DNA of 20,212 bases from a virus: IMG/VR virus record IMGVR_UViG_3300028844_000701, positions 1 to 20,212 of that record; one strand, given 5' to 3'. Positions 1 through 7,273 of the stretch are shown here, one piece after another (position 1 is the stretch's first letter; each line of letters begins with the position of its first letter). The position numbers and the translations under genes are program-made. The notes beneath the pieces were generated by a model. It saw nothing but the letters and a program-made list of their open reading frames with translations, ran no database searches and was not told where the DNA came from.

Positions 1-288
1 GCACTGTTAGAGCAGGCAGGGTTCACGGTGAGGGCGAAGAAGAAGAATCCAGCGGTTAAGGATAGGGTCGCGGCCATGAATAGGGCGCTAGGGCAGGGAA
101 GGGTTAGAATCAACGCTGAGGCGTGCAAGGTCACAGCCGAATCGTTAGAACAGCAGGTATACAAGAACGGTGAGCCAGACAAATCGAGTGGCGTAGATCA
201 CCAAAACGATGCGACAACGTACCCCATCGCGTATGAGATGCCGGTCATGAAGCCGGTTGCCAATGTACGCTTTGCCTTTGCCACCTAA
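1..288 (+). CDS. Terminase large subunit, C-terminal end (5' truncated)
   Basis: This is the end of the DNA-packaging motor subunit, whose C-terminal half is the nuclease that cuts the concatemer. The frame is open from the first base and reads QAGFTVRAKKKNPAVK followed by VAAMNRAL, then GVDHQNDATTYPIAYEMPV near the end. That last stretch, with an invariant-looking DHQNDA and YPIAYE, is what terminase nuclease domains carry close to their C-terminus. The GTG at position 28 is the valine of FTVRAKK and not a start, so the gene begins upstream of the window. No ATPase Walker motifs are visible because only about 95 codons remain. It ends 12 bases before the portal gene, the usual terminase-portal order. 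The family assignment rests on a short tail of the protein, supported by context. Confidence 0.85.
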   Translation, partial: ALLEQAGFTVRAKKKNPAVKDRVAAMNRALGQGRVRINAEACKVTAESLEQQVYKNGEPDKSSGVDHQNDATTYPIAYEMPVMKPVANVRFAFAT

Positions 289-300
289 GAGAATCAACCG

Positions 301-1698
301 ATGACAGTAGAAAACAAAAACCCCGATTATGAAACCTATCTGCCGGTCTGGAAGAAGACGCGAGACGCCGTTAGAGGCTCTGTAGCCGTAAAAGATAAGC
401 GGCAGGACTATCTGCCTGTTCCCGATTCAGAATCCAATGATGACAGCGTAGGCTCGCAGTCGATGCGATACCGGCAATATCTCAAGCGTGCATTGTTCAC
501 CAACTTCACCGGACGCACCAAAAATGCTTTGGTTGGGGCGGCATTCCGAAAGATGCCGGTGCTTGAGATCCCTACGGCCTTGGATTACCTTTTGACCGAT
601 GCAACCGGCGACGGATTAGGGCTGGTTCAAATGGCCAAGGATGAGCTGTCCAACCTTCTGGAAACAGGCCGCGCCTTCTTGCTGGTTGACTACCCCCAAG
701 CGGAAGATGGGTTGAGCGCCGAGGATGTCTCAACGCTAGACCTAAAAGCCTCAATTGTCCCGTTCACGGCAGAACAGGTCATTAATTGGCGTACTGAGTC
801 AGTCCGAGGCCGCAAGCTGCTGACCCTTTGCGTGATCGCGGAAGACTACAAGGACGGCGGGGATGAGTTCTCGCACGATACCGATACACAATACCGAGTG
901 CTCAGGTTGAGGGAAGATGGTTACACCCAACAACTCTATCGAGACGGCGCACCATATACCGAGGAGTTCTACCCGAAAAAGGCCGATGGTTCGGCTTGGG
1001 ACGTAATCCCCGGAATCTTCGTTGGATCAAAGAACAATGACGCGACGGTAGACGATGCGCCGCTTTCTGATATTGCGGATGTGAACATTGCCCATTACCG
1101 CAACTCGGCAGACTACGAAGAATCATGTTTCTTGACTGGCCAGCCAACCCTTTTCATCACTCATAGCCTGTCGATGGAGCAGTGGTTCGAGTACAACCCC
1201 AACGGGATCAAGTTAGGATCTAGGGCGGGCCATGTGCTAGGTGAGGCAGGAAGCGCGACATTGGTACAGGCTGACCCCAACAACCTAGTTTTAGAGGCAA
1301 TGAAAGCCAAAGAGAACGCAATGATCGCCATTGGTGCGCGTATCGTCACCGATAGGGGCGGGAATGAGACGGCAGAGGGCGCGAGAATCCGATTTGCCAG
1401 TGAAAACTCAGTTCTAGGCGATATTGTCCACAATTTGAGCCAAGCTATAGAACAGTGCTTAGTATGGTGCGGTGAATTCATGGGCGTTGGTGATTTGTCA
1501 GAGTTCGAGATCAACCGAGAGTTTTACGACAAGTCCGTTGATCCTCAATTGCTCATGTCAATGGTCACGCTCTTGGATCGGCAGATCATCAGCAATCAGG
1601 ACATCTTTGACCGACTGAAAGCAGGGGGAATCATCGACGCTGATCGACAGCTCGAAGACATCAAGGAAGAACTCGGAGAACTGGCCCCGCTAGGCTAA
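301..1698 (+). CDS. Portal protein (DUF4055 type)
   Basis: The protein is 465 residues. It forms the dodecameric ring at one capsid vertex through which DNA enters and to which the neck attaches. The opening (YETYLPVWKKTRDAVRGS, then a KDKRQDYLPVP stretch) and the RYRQYLKRALFTNFTGRTKN segment followed by LVGAAFRK are the signature I associate with the DUF4055 family, found between terminase and minor head genes in many siphoviruses. A later segment (SDIADVNIAHYRNSADYEE) followed by FLTGQPTLF is also typical. The C-terminal third is helical and acidic, as expected for a portal crown or stem region. The start is the ATG 12 bases after the terminase stop, with only a weak purine-rich site (AAGAGA) before it. 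Portal function is inferred from family and position. Confidence 0.88.
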   Translation: MTVENKNPDYETYLPVWKKTRDAVRGSVAVKDKRQDYLPVPDSESNDDSVGSQSMRYRQYLKRALFTNFTGRTKNALVGAAFRKMPVLEIPTALDYLLTDATGDGLGLVQMAKDELSNLLETGRAFLLVDYPQAEDGLSAEDVSTLDLKASIVPFTAEQVINWRTESVRGRKLLTLCVIAEDYKDGGDEFSHDTDTQYRVLRLREDGYTQQLYRDGAPYTEEFYPKKADGSAWDVIPGIFVGSKNNDATVDDAPLSDIADVNIAHYRNSADYEESCFLTGQPTLFITHSLSMEQWFEYNPNGIKLGSRAGHVLGEAGSATLVQADPNNLVLEAMKAKENAMIAIGARIVTDRGGNETAEGARIRFASENSVLGDIVHNLSQAIEQCLVWCGEFMGVGDLSEFEINREFYDKSVDPQLLMSMVTLLDRQIISNQDIFDRLKAGGIIDADRQLEDIKEELGELAPLG

Positions 1699-1701
1699 CC
1701 C

Positions 1702-2727
1702 ATGTCAACCAATGACAAAATAGAAGACGCCGTTACACGCCATCAGGTGTTCATCATGCGTTACTCGCAAGGGCGTGAGCGTTTGGCCGATGACTATGTG
1801 GAAAAGCTGATAGAGGCCGTCACAGAGCGTCTAGGGGCGGATATAGCCACGGTTTCACCGGCTAGGCTGGATCAGATCATCGCCGAAGTGGCCGAGGAGA
1901 TAAAATCCCAGTCTGAGGAGTACGAAAAGTCCGTTGTCGATGAGATGCTGGAGTTTATCGGGTATGAATCCGAGTTCAACGTTAACCTCTTAGAAAATGC
2001 CGCCGCTGCCGTTGCAGTGACCGCCCCAGCCTTGGCAATCCTACAGGCCGCGATGCTACTGAGACGAATGCCGTTAGAACCCGATAGATCGTACACCATA
2101 AACGAAGCGTTGCAGGAATACTCTGGCAGAAAGTCCAGACAGATAGTCCAGACCATCAGGGACGGCGTAACCCTTGGGCAGACATCCGAGGAAATAACTA
2201 GCAATATCAAGAACTTAACTAAGTTGCAGCAAAGGCAAGCGGCAACACTTGCTAGAACCGTCACAAACTATACAAGCGTCCAAGCTAGAGAAGTGGTTAT
2301 GAGGGAGAACCCTGATATAACTAATAGTTATAAATGGATTGCCACGTTGGACGGTAGAACCTCTTTGATCTGCGCGAGCAGGGATCAGCAGATATTTAAA
2401 GAAAGCAACGAAAGCCCAAAGCCTCCAGCGCACTTTAACTGTCGCAGCACCATAGCCCCAGTCGTTGAAGGGGACTCAGCAGACCAATTTAGAGCCGCTC
2501 TAGGAGACTCTGGAGCGCAGCAAGTAAGTAAGAGCACTCGATACGAAACATGGCTTAGACGGCAATCTAGGGCGTTCCAGACGGAGGTTTTGGGGGTTAC
2601 GAGAGCTAAACTGTTCCGAGAGGGGCGAATCTCAATTGGGCGCTTTGTGGATTCACAAGGGGCGACATTGACACTCGACCAACTCAGGAAACTGGAGCCT
2701 ATGGTCTTTGAGGACTTGGGCATTTAA
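1702..2727 (+). CDS. Minor head / head morphogenesis protein (Mu gpF / SPP1 gp7-like)
   Basis: The protein is 341 residues. It belongs to the minor head protein family that binds the portal inside the procapsid and is needed for infectious particles. The diagnostic block lies at about residues 212-254: WIATLDGRTSLICASRD, a short linker, then PPAHFNCRSTIAPV. In this family the TLDGRTS, the Cys (C224) and the H-x-N-C-R motif (H244, C247) form a conserved, probably metal-binding core. The N-terminal ~200 residues are mostly helical. The gene starts 3 bases after the portal stop, so it is probably translated by coupling, since no good Shine-Dalgarno site precedes it. No ADP-ribosyltransferase or protease domain is fused to the C-terminus, in contrast to some relatives. 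Confidence 0.9.
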   Translation: MSTNDKIEDAVTRHQVFIMRYSQGRERLADDYVEKLIEAVTERLGADIATVSPARLDQIIAEVAEEIKSQSEEYEKSVVDEMLEFIGYESEFNVNLLENAAAAVAVTAPALAILQAAMLLRRMPLEPDRSYTINEALQEYSGRKSRQIVQTIRDGVTLGQTSEEITSNIKNLTKLQQRQAATLARTVTNYTSVQAREVVMRENPDITNSYKWIATLDGRTSLICASRDQQIFKESNESPKPPAHFNCRSTIAPVVEGDSADQFRAALGDSGAQQVSKSTRYETWLRRQSRAFQTEVLGVTRAKLFREGRISIGRFVDSQGATLTLDQLRKLEPMVFEDLGI

Positions 2728-2742
2728 TACGCCAGAGGCGTA
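2728..2742 (+). other. Short perfect hairpin between minor head and scaffold genes
   Basis: TACGCC, an AGA loop and GGCGTA form a perfect 6-bp stem immediately after the stop codon of the minor head gene. No T-tract follows (CATTGCAA), so it does not look like a standard intrinsic terminator. It could be an mRNA processing or stabilising structure that separates the low-expressed portal/minor head genes from the highly expressed scaffold and coat genes. The role is inference. Confidence 0.4.
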
Positions 2743-2753
2743 CATTGCAAACT

Positions 2754-2762
2754 AGAGGTGAG
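2754..2762 (+). promoter_or_regulatory. Ribosome binding site that sets the scaffold start at 2766
   Basis: AGAGGTGAG lies just before the ATG at 2766 and matches the anti-Shine-Dalgarno sequence well (GAGGTGA, with 4 bases between it and the ATG). It argues for the ATG at 2766 over an in-frame TTG at 2745, which would place the binding site inside the gene. Confidence 0.7.
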
Positions 2763-2765
2763 CAA

Positions 2766-3428
2766 ATGGAAGCGTTAAAAGACATCGAGCTAGATGATGA
2801 CGTAAAAGGGAAGATTGCGGAGCAAATTGAGCAAGAGCTGCAATCGAGGTTAGATCAGGAAGTTTCTGGCCTAAAGGCTAAAAATGACGAGCTGATCGCT
2901 GAGAAACGGAAAGCCCAAGAGGCGACCGAGGCAGCAAAGGCTAGGGCCAAACAGGAAGCAGAGGAGAAGGCTAGGGCTGAGAACGATTACAAACAACTGT
3001 TTGAATCGCAGAAGCAAGAGTCGGATACCCTGCGAAAGACCATCGAGAAGATGAATTCGGACATTTCTAGGTCTAAAATCGACCAAGAGGCTGTAAAAAT
3101 AGCGTCAGGCTTGACAAAAGACACAAGTCGCGCAAAACTATTGCAACAACAGATTAGCCAGAGGCTAACCCTAGTTGACAATGAGATTCGAGTGGCAGAT
3201 GAATCGGGGCAGTTGACCGTTTCAACACTTGATGACCTCACTAACTCCATCAGGCAGAACTTCCCGTTCTTGGTTGATGGCAGTCAAGCAAATGGCGGCG
3301 GGGCCGTCAGAGCGCAAGGCAGAGCTGAAGCGCGATCCAAAGAAATGTCACGAGCTGACTTTGATGCACTACGTCCGGTTGATCAATCGGATTTTATGCG
3401 TTCGGGCGGCAAACTTTTTGATGATTAA
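2766..3428 (+). CDS. Capsid scaffolding protein
   Basis: The protein is 220 residues from the ATG at 2766. Scaffolds guide coat protein into a procapsid and are then lost. The protein is highly charged and rich in Glu, Lys, Gln and Ala, with a long predicted coiled coil at about residues 15-110 (KQEAEEKARAENDYKQLFES is typical) and no hydrophobic core. The C-terminus (SRADFDALRPVDQSDFMRSG, then GKLFDD) resembles the helix-loop-helix tail of phage scaffolds, which binds coat protein. It sits directly before the coat gene, the standard position. Its stop overlaps the Shine-Dalgarno site of the coat gene. Arginines are often AGA/AGG (about 8 of 18), unlike the coat gene next door. No protease domain is present, and none of the complete genes here looks like a head protease. 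Confidence 0.85.
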   Translation: MEALKDIELDDDVKGKIAEQIEQELQSRLDQEVSGLKAKNDELIAEKRKAQEATEAAKARAKQEAEEKARAENDYKQLFESQKQESDTLRKTIEKMNSDISRSKIDQEAVKIASGLTKDTSRAKLLQQQISQRLTLVDNEIRVADESGQLTVSTLDDLTNSIRQNFPFLVDGSQANGGGAVRAQGRAEARSKEMSRADFDALRPVDQSDFMRSGGKLFDD

Positions 3429-3433
3429 GGAGG
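3426..3433 (+). promoter_or_regulatory. Strong ribosome binding site of the major capsid gene
   Basis: TAAGGAGG ends 6 bases before the ATG at 3440 and is the best Shine-Dalgarno match in the head region. Its TAA is the stop codon of the scaffold gene, so ribosomes finishing the scaffold are already at the coat initiation site. Confidence 0.8.
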
Positions 3434-3439
3434 CCAACA

Positions 3440-4591
3440 ATGGCTAACGTATTAACTAACCTTGCTGCTGACATTTATGTCGCGGCTGACGTAGTGGGTC
3501 GAGAGCTTGTTGGCTTCATTCCTGCGTCTACCATTAACGCAAACGGATCAGAGCGAGTCGCTAAAGGCGATACCGTTCGAGCATCCTTCACACGAGCGGC
3601 GACTGCTGTAGATGTGTCTGAGTCTATGACTGTTCCAGAAGGGACTGATCAGACTGTTGACAACAAAACGCTGTCTATCACTAAGTCTCGCGCAGTACAA
3701 ATCCCTTACACTGGGGAAGATGTACGGCACTTGAACAACGGTATTGGCTTCGAGACTGTTTACGGCGATCAGATTGCACAAGCAATGCGAACGCTCTGTA
3801 ACGAAGTAGAGTATGACTTGGCTGTTGAGGCGTATACCAATGCTTCACGCGCTCACGGTACTGCTGGAACGACTCCGTTTGGCACCAACAACCACGCTAT
3901 TGCAGAGATGCGAAAGATCTTGGTTGATAACGGTATGCCTACTGAACAGGATCAGGTCTCCTTGATCTTGAGTTCTTCTGCCGGTGCTAACTTGCGTAAG
4001 CTCGCTGCATTGCAGGAGGTCAACAAATCAGGTAATGACACTTTGCTCCGTCAAGGTATCTTGCTTGATCTGTTCGGCATGGGCATTCGTGAGTCTGCAC
4101 AAATCCAAAGCCATACCAAAGGAACGGCTACTGGGTTAGACGCAAACGGCGGCAACGCTGTCGGTGACTCTGTTATCGCTCTTGATGGTGGTGACGGCGG
4201 CTCCTTGTTAGCTGGTGATATCGTTACCTTTGCTGGCGATACCAACAAGTACGTTGTGAACGGCGGTTTCACGGCTGCCGCTGGTAATGCAACTCTCGGT
4301 ACTCCGGGCTTGCAAGCAGCACTTGCTAGTGCCGCTGAAATGACGATTGGCGATAGCTTCTCTGCTAACATCGCAATGCACCGTAGAGCATTAGAGCTTG
4401 CTATTCGCGCTCCTGCTGTACCTGAAGGTGGCGACTTGGCTGATGACTCCCTCATCGTTCAAGACCAGCGCAGTGGATTAGTCTTCGAGGTTCGTGTTTA
4501 TCGCGGGTATCGTAAGTCTATGATCGAAGTTGGTGTTGCATGGGGCGTGAAGGCTTGGAAGCCTGACTTCATCGCTACTTTGCTTGGCTAA
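3440..4591 (+). CDS. Major capsid protein (P22 coat / gp5-like)
   Basis: The protein is 383 residues and builds the icosahedral shell. The N-terminal region (LTNLAADIYVAADVVGRELV, residues 5-24) and the following GDTVRASFTRA, then residues 62-91 (up to SRAVQIPYTGED), follow the layout of the P22 coat family: N-arm, P-domain strands, then a long helix at about residues 105-135 (YGDQIAQAMRTLCNEVEYDL). A segment near residues 257-277 (LLAGDIVTFAGDTNKYVVNG) resembles the small beta-barrel insertion domain that is inserted in P22 coat and absent from plain HK97 folds. Codon use differs from its neighbours: nearly all arginines are CGN (one AGA of about 19), as expected for the most abundant virion protein. 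It has the strongest ribosome binding site of the head genes and a terminator after it. Confidence 0.9.
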   Translation: MANVLTNLAADIYVAADVVGRELVGFIPASTINANGSERVAKGDTVRASFTRAATAVDVSESMTVPEGTDQTVDNKTLSITKSRAVQIPYTGEDVRHLNNGIGFETVYGDQIAQAMRTLCNEVEYDLAVEAYTNASRAHGTAGTTPFGTNNHAIAEMRKILVDNGMPTEQDQVSLILSSSAGANLRKLAALQEVNKSGNDTLLRQGILLDLFGMGIRESAQIQSHTKGTATGLDANGGNAVGDSVIALDGGDGGSLLAGDIVTFAGDTNKYVVNGGFTAAAGNATLGTPGLQAALASAAEMTIGDSFSANIAMHRRALELAIRAPAVPEGGDLADDSLIVQDQRSGLVFEVRVYRGYRKSMIEVGVAWGVKAWKPDFIATLLG

Positions 4592-4602
4592 TATTGGCTA
4601 AT
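4584..4602 (+). repeat. Tandem 9-bp direct repeat at the capsid gene end
   Basis: TTGGCTAAT occurs twice, at 4584-4592 and 4594-4602, separated by one A. The first copy contains the capsid stop codon. It may be a small duplication with no function; it lies directly before the terminator hairpin. Confidence 0.5.
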
Positions 4603-4613
4603 GCTAGATGATT

Positions 4614-4640
4614 GGGGGCTTCGGCCCCCTTGATTCTTAC
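4614..4640 (+). terminator. Intrinsic terminator-like hairpin after the capsid gene
   Basis: GGGGGC, a TTCG tetraloop and GCCCCC make a perfect 6-bp GC stem (4614-4629) with the very stable UUCG loop. The following TTGATTCTTA is T-rich but interrupted, so termination is probably partial. That fits its place in a single long transcript: it would leave extra mRNA ending after the coat gene and protect its 3' end, while some polymerases continue into the neck and tail genes. Confidence 0.75.
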
Positions 4641-4653
4641 TTGAGGATAGGTA

Positions 4654-5130
4654 ATGGCGCTTATTATCGAAGACGGTTCAGGTGTAGCGAACGCTAATAG
4701 CTATGTAACTACGACAGAGTGGGATACTTGGGCAACTGCTCGCGGTATCACCCATAGTCACAGTGCAAGCAAGATCGAGGAGCTAATCCTCACAGCAATG
4801 GATTACATCGAAGCGCAGAATTTCTTGGGACGCAAAGCAACTGATGCTCAGTCGTTGCAGTGGCCCAGAACAGAAGTATACATAGACAGTTACTCGGTTA
4901 ACTCAGATGAGATACCGAAAGAGCTAAAGAATGCAGTTTATGAAGTTACTAGAACGGTTTCTGATGGCAATTTTGCGCTATCTGCTAGAGACAGACAGAC
5001 CACCCAAGAGAAAATTGGTGAAATAACAGTAACTTACAAGAACAACGCAAGCATGAACAAAGAAACGCCAGCAGTTAGATCTGCTATTAGAAAGATCATC
5101 AAGCCAGTCAACGGAGTATCTAGGGCGTGA
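4654..5130 (+). CDS. Head-tail connector protein (DnaT-like/gp6-type family)
   Basis: The protein is 158 residues. The start (MALIIEDGSGVANANSYVTT), an AMDYIEAQNFLGRKAT segment and LQWPRTEVY match the phage family often labelled 'putative DnaT-like ssDNA-binding protein' in databases. Members sit directly after the coat gene and are head-tail connector proteins that form a ring under the portal; the name DnaT-like is misleading here. The first half is mostly helical (residues 35-55 and 90-105), as in HK97 gp6-type adaptors. A purine-rich site (GAGGATAGG) precedes the ATG. It is the first gene after the terminator hairpin, and its stop overlaps the next start (GTGA). Confidence 0.75.
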   Translation: MALIIEDGSGVANANSYVTTTEWDTWATARGITHSHSASKIEELILTAMDYIEAQNFLGRKATDAQSLQWPRTEVYIDSYSVNSDEIPKELKNAVYEVTRTVSDGNFALSARDRQTTQEKIGEITVTYKNNASMNKETPAVRSAIRKIIKPVNGVSRA

Positions 5131-5486
5131 GCTTTAATTATACAGCCACACAATCGACTGCGACTAGCATCTTGACGAAGTTTGGCGAGGATGCCACTGC
5201 GACTAGAACGGGCGGGGCTAGTTTTAACCCTACAACCGGATCTTATACAGGCGGCAGTACGACCACAATTACCGGCAAAGCTGTAAGGTTAAACTACAGC
5301 AAATCGGAGATTGATGGCGAAATGGTACAGAGAGACGATGCTAGGATGTACTTCCAAGCTGGCAACGGATCTCCTGAGATAGATGATAACATTCTGTTTG
5401 ACTCAGAAAATTACAGGGTTATGGATGTCGTTACCATAGCCCCATCAGATACGGATGTGCTCTATGAGCTTCAAATTAGACGTTAA
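5127..5486 (+). CDS. Head-tail stopper / head closure protein
   Basis: The protein is 119 residues, starting at the GTG at 5127, which overlaps the previous stop as GTGA. It is a small beta-rich protein (FNPTTGSYTGGSTTTITGKA in the N-terminal half, DNILFDSENYRVMDV near the end). Length, composition and second place after the connector fit the SPP1 gp16 / HK97 gp7-like stoppers that plug the connector after packaging. I see no catalytic motif. The assignment rests mainly on position and general fold pattern, as this family diverges quickly. It overlaps the following gene by 23 bases. Confidence 0.65.
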   Translation: MSFNYTATQSTATSILTKFGEDATATRTGGASFNPTTGSYTGGSTTTITGKAVRLNYSKSEIDGEMVQRDDARMYFQAGNGSPEIDDNILFDSENYRVMDVVTIAPSDTDVLYELQIRR

Positions 5487-5925
5487 GGCTTGGGCAGAGG
5501 AGACTGGACGAGATGTCGTTGACGCCAAGAAGGGCGCGGCGTTGAAGTTGATAGAGAATGTGTTGGCTGACACTCCTATAGACGAAGGAGTTCTGATTAA
5601 CAACTGGCGAACGGGGATTAATACGAGAAACGGCAGAAGTCTAAAAGGTGCAGACCCAAGCGGCTCAAGAGCTTTAAGTGAAGCAAAGACTAAGATTAAA
5701 AAGGTTATAGGCGATGAGACTATCGTATTCTCTAATAATCTACCCTATGCCCCAGTGGTTGAGTTTGGCTTGTACCCTAACCCGCCGAAGAACCCTACAG
5801 GAAAGACGATCAATGGCTTTTCTACCCAAGCGCCAAAAGGTATGAGCCGAATAAACGTAGAGAGGATGGCCGTATCTATGAGGAGAGACAGAGAAGGTTT
5901 GATAGTAATTGGTAAACAACCATGA
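5464..5925 (+). CDS. HK97 gp10-like tail completion protein
   Basis: The protein is 153 residues from the ATG at 5464 (MSFKLDVKAW). An in-frame ATG three codons earlier (5455) is possible, but a GGA at 5453-5455 is better spaced for 5464. The segments LADTPIDEGVLINNWRTG and VFSNNLPYAPVVEFG are typical of the HK97 gp10-like family: a 'TP-D-G-L--W' stretch after a helix, and 'N--PYA-~VE-G' later. These proteins act at the head-tail interface or on the completed tail. The gene lies between stopper and tail terminator, the normal place, and its stop overlaps the next start (ATGA). Confidence 0.8.
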   Translation: MSFKLDVKAWAEETGRDVVDAKKGAALKLIENVLADTPIDEGVLINNWRTGINTRNGRSLKGADPSGSRALSEAKTKIKKVIGDETIVFSNNLPYAPVVEFGLYPNPPKNPTGKTINGFSTQAPKGMSRINVERMAVSMRRDREGLIVIGKQP

Positions 5926-6338
5926 GCACTGTATTCTCTGACATTAGCGCAGCACTAGACGCAAGGCTTAACTCGTTGAGTGGTAGCGCCCCGATTGCTT
6001 GGCCTAATACAGTTTTTAAGCCAACCAAAGGAACTCTATATTTGAGGCCGTCCCTGCTGCCGGTCTCATCTGCCCAAATTGGGCTAGGGTCTGCTGGACT
6101 AGACGAACACGCTGGTATTTACCAAGTGGACGTTTACGCCCCATCAGGCAAGGGAAGGAATGAGGCAGAAACAAAAGCGGATTCTGTTGCAGATCACTTT
6201 AAGCGAGGCACTGATCTAACTTATAATGGCGTAACAGTTCGTTTAGGCGACACCTCTCGGAATGAGGGATTAATCGTAGATGACAGGTTTGTTATCTCAG
6301 TCTCAATCAACTATTCGGCTCATGTAGCCCCAAGGTAA
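5922..6338 (+). CDS. Tail terminator protein
   Basis: The protein is 138 residues. Tail terminators form a ring that stops tube growth and joins the tail to the head. HAGIYQVDVYAPSGKGRNEA followed by DSVADHFKRG is the usual pattern: a beta strand with Y-V-V-P, then a helix with AD-IA--F. The N-terminal helix (FSDISAALDARLNSL) also fits lambda gpU/DUF4128-type proteins. It starts by ATGA overlap with the completion protein and precedes the tail tube gene. Family-level identity is not certain, but the position is characteristic. Confidence 0.75.
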   Translation: MSTVFSDISAALDARLNSLSGSAPIAWPNTVFKPTKGTLYLRPSLLPVSSAQIGLGSAGLDEHAGIYQVDVYAPSGKGRNEAETKADSVADHFKRGTDLTYNGVTVRLGDTSRNEGLIVDDRFVISVSINYSAHVAPR

Positions 6339-6343
6339 ATAAT

Positions 6344-7255
6344 ATGACTATTGCAACAGGCGCTCGGCATGATATGGGCTACATATTAGAGTCGGCATTT
6401 GGAACGACCCCAGCAACTCCAGCTTTTAAAGCTATTCGACACACAGGGACAACTTTAGGGCTATCTAAAGACGCCATTGAGTCGGAAGAATTGAGAGAGG
6501 ATAGACAGATTGCTCATTACCGACACGGCAATAAGGCAGTATCGGGAGATATCAACTTCGAGCTTTCTTATGAGTCTTTTGACGATTTGCTTGAGGCTGT
6601 AATGTGCGGGACATGGACTACAGATGTCCTTAAACCTAGCACAACCGCTCGCTCTTTTACCATTGAACGTCACCACGAAGATATAGATAAATATATCCGA
6701 TCAACTGGCTGCTCGTTCAACAGCATGAGCCTTTCGGTTGCGCCTAATTCAATGGTTACAGGTTCATTTTCAGTTATCGGTAAAGACCTAACAACTTCGG
6801 GAACAGCTATCACTGGAGCAACTTACCCAGCGGCAACGACTACAGACCCGTTCGACAGCTTCACTGGAGCTATTACCGAAGGCGGATCAAGTATTGCAGT
6901 TGTGACCGCTCTTGAGCTGAATATCGAGAACGGAATGGAAGCTCAATATGTCGTTGGCGATTCAACTACGTTACAGCCGCCACTAGCTAAGTCTACGGTT
7001 ACAGGGTCAATTACCGCATACTTTGAGAACACTACACTGATTGACAAGTTTATTAACGAAACGTCCTCAGCAATTACGTTTACTTTGACTGACGCTGCTG
7101 GGAATGACTACGTTTTTAATATGCCAAATGTGAAGTACAACTCCGGTAATCCAGAGGTTGGTGGAGCAGGAGCTATTACGGTGACGTTAGATTTTATCGC
7201 GTTATTTGACTCGGGGATTTCCTCACAGTTAGCTATTACTAGAACAGACGGGTAA
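6344..7255 (+). CDS. Major tail tube protein
   Basis: The protein is 303 residues and polymerises into the tail tube. The start (ARHDMGYILESAFGTTPATP) and the segment KAVSGDINFELSYESFDDLL followed by EAVMCGTW are highly characteristic of a phage tail tube family: a small N-terminal strand, then 'G-I--ELSYE-FD-LL-A---G-W'. The middle is Ser/Thr-rich beta sequence. The last third (ENTTLIDKFINETSSAITFT then DYVFNMPNVKYN) repeats a similar beta-helix-beta layout. AAGGT lies 7 bases before the ATG. It is followed by the chaperones and tape measure, as in lambda V-G-T-H. Confidence 0.88.
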   Translation: MTIATGARHDMGYILESAFGTTPATPAFKAIRHTGTTLGLSKDAIESEELREDRQIAHYRHGNKAVSGDINFELSYESFDDLLEAVMCGTWTTDVLKPSTTARSFTIERHHEDIDKYIRSTGCSFNSMSLSVAPNSMVTGSFSVIGKDLTTSGTAITGATYPAATTTDPFDSFTGAITEGGSSIAVVTALELNIENGMEAQYVVGDSTTLQPPLAKSTVTGSITAYFENTTLIDKFINETSSAITFTLTDAAGNDYVFNMPNVKYNSGNPEVGGAGAITVTLDFIALFDSGISSQLAITRTDG

Positions 7256-7273
7256 ACAGGGAGAGAGGGAAGG

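Noticed and set aside
28-288. GTG at 28 as the start of an 86-residue protein
   Set aside because: The frame is open to the first base and reads terminase C-terminal sequence across this point, so the gene is a 5'-truncated terminase and not a new small gene.
1161-1514. 117-residue minus-strand frame opposite the portal gene
   Set aside because: Shadow of the portal coding frame, without ribosome binding site or recognisable domain.
2745-2765. TTG at 2745 as scaffold start
   Set aside because: It would put the good ribosome binding site (2754-2762) inside the gene; the ATG at 2766 is correctly spaced from it.
3229-3447. 72-residue + frame across the scaffold-capsid junction
   Set aside because: It lies within the scaffold gene in another frame, has no ribosome binding site, and its product has no recognisable features.
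4051-4455. 134-residue minus-strand frame opposite the capsid gene
   Set aside because: It is antisense of a strongly coding, codon-biased capsid gene; Ser/Ala/Pro-rich product without any motif.
4592-4653. Promoter for the neck/tail genes after the capsid terminator
   Set aside because: No -35/-10 pair with acceptable spacing is visible in the short gap; TTGGCTAAT repeats only vaguely resemble promoter elements.
4654-5130. True DnaT-like replication protein
   Set aside because: The family name is a database legacy; position directly after the capsid gene and before the stopper fits a head-tail connector.
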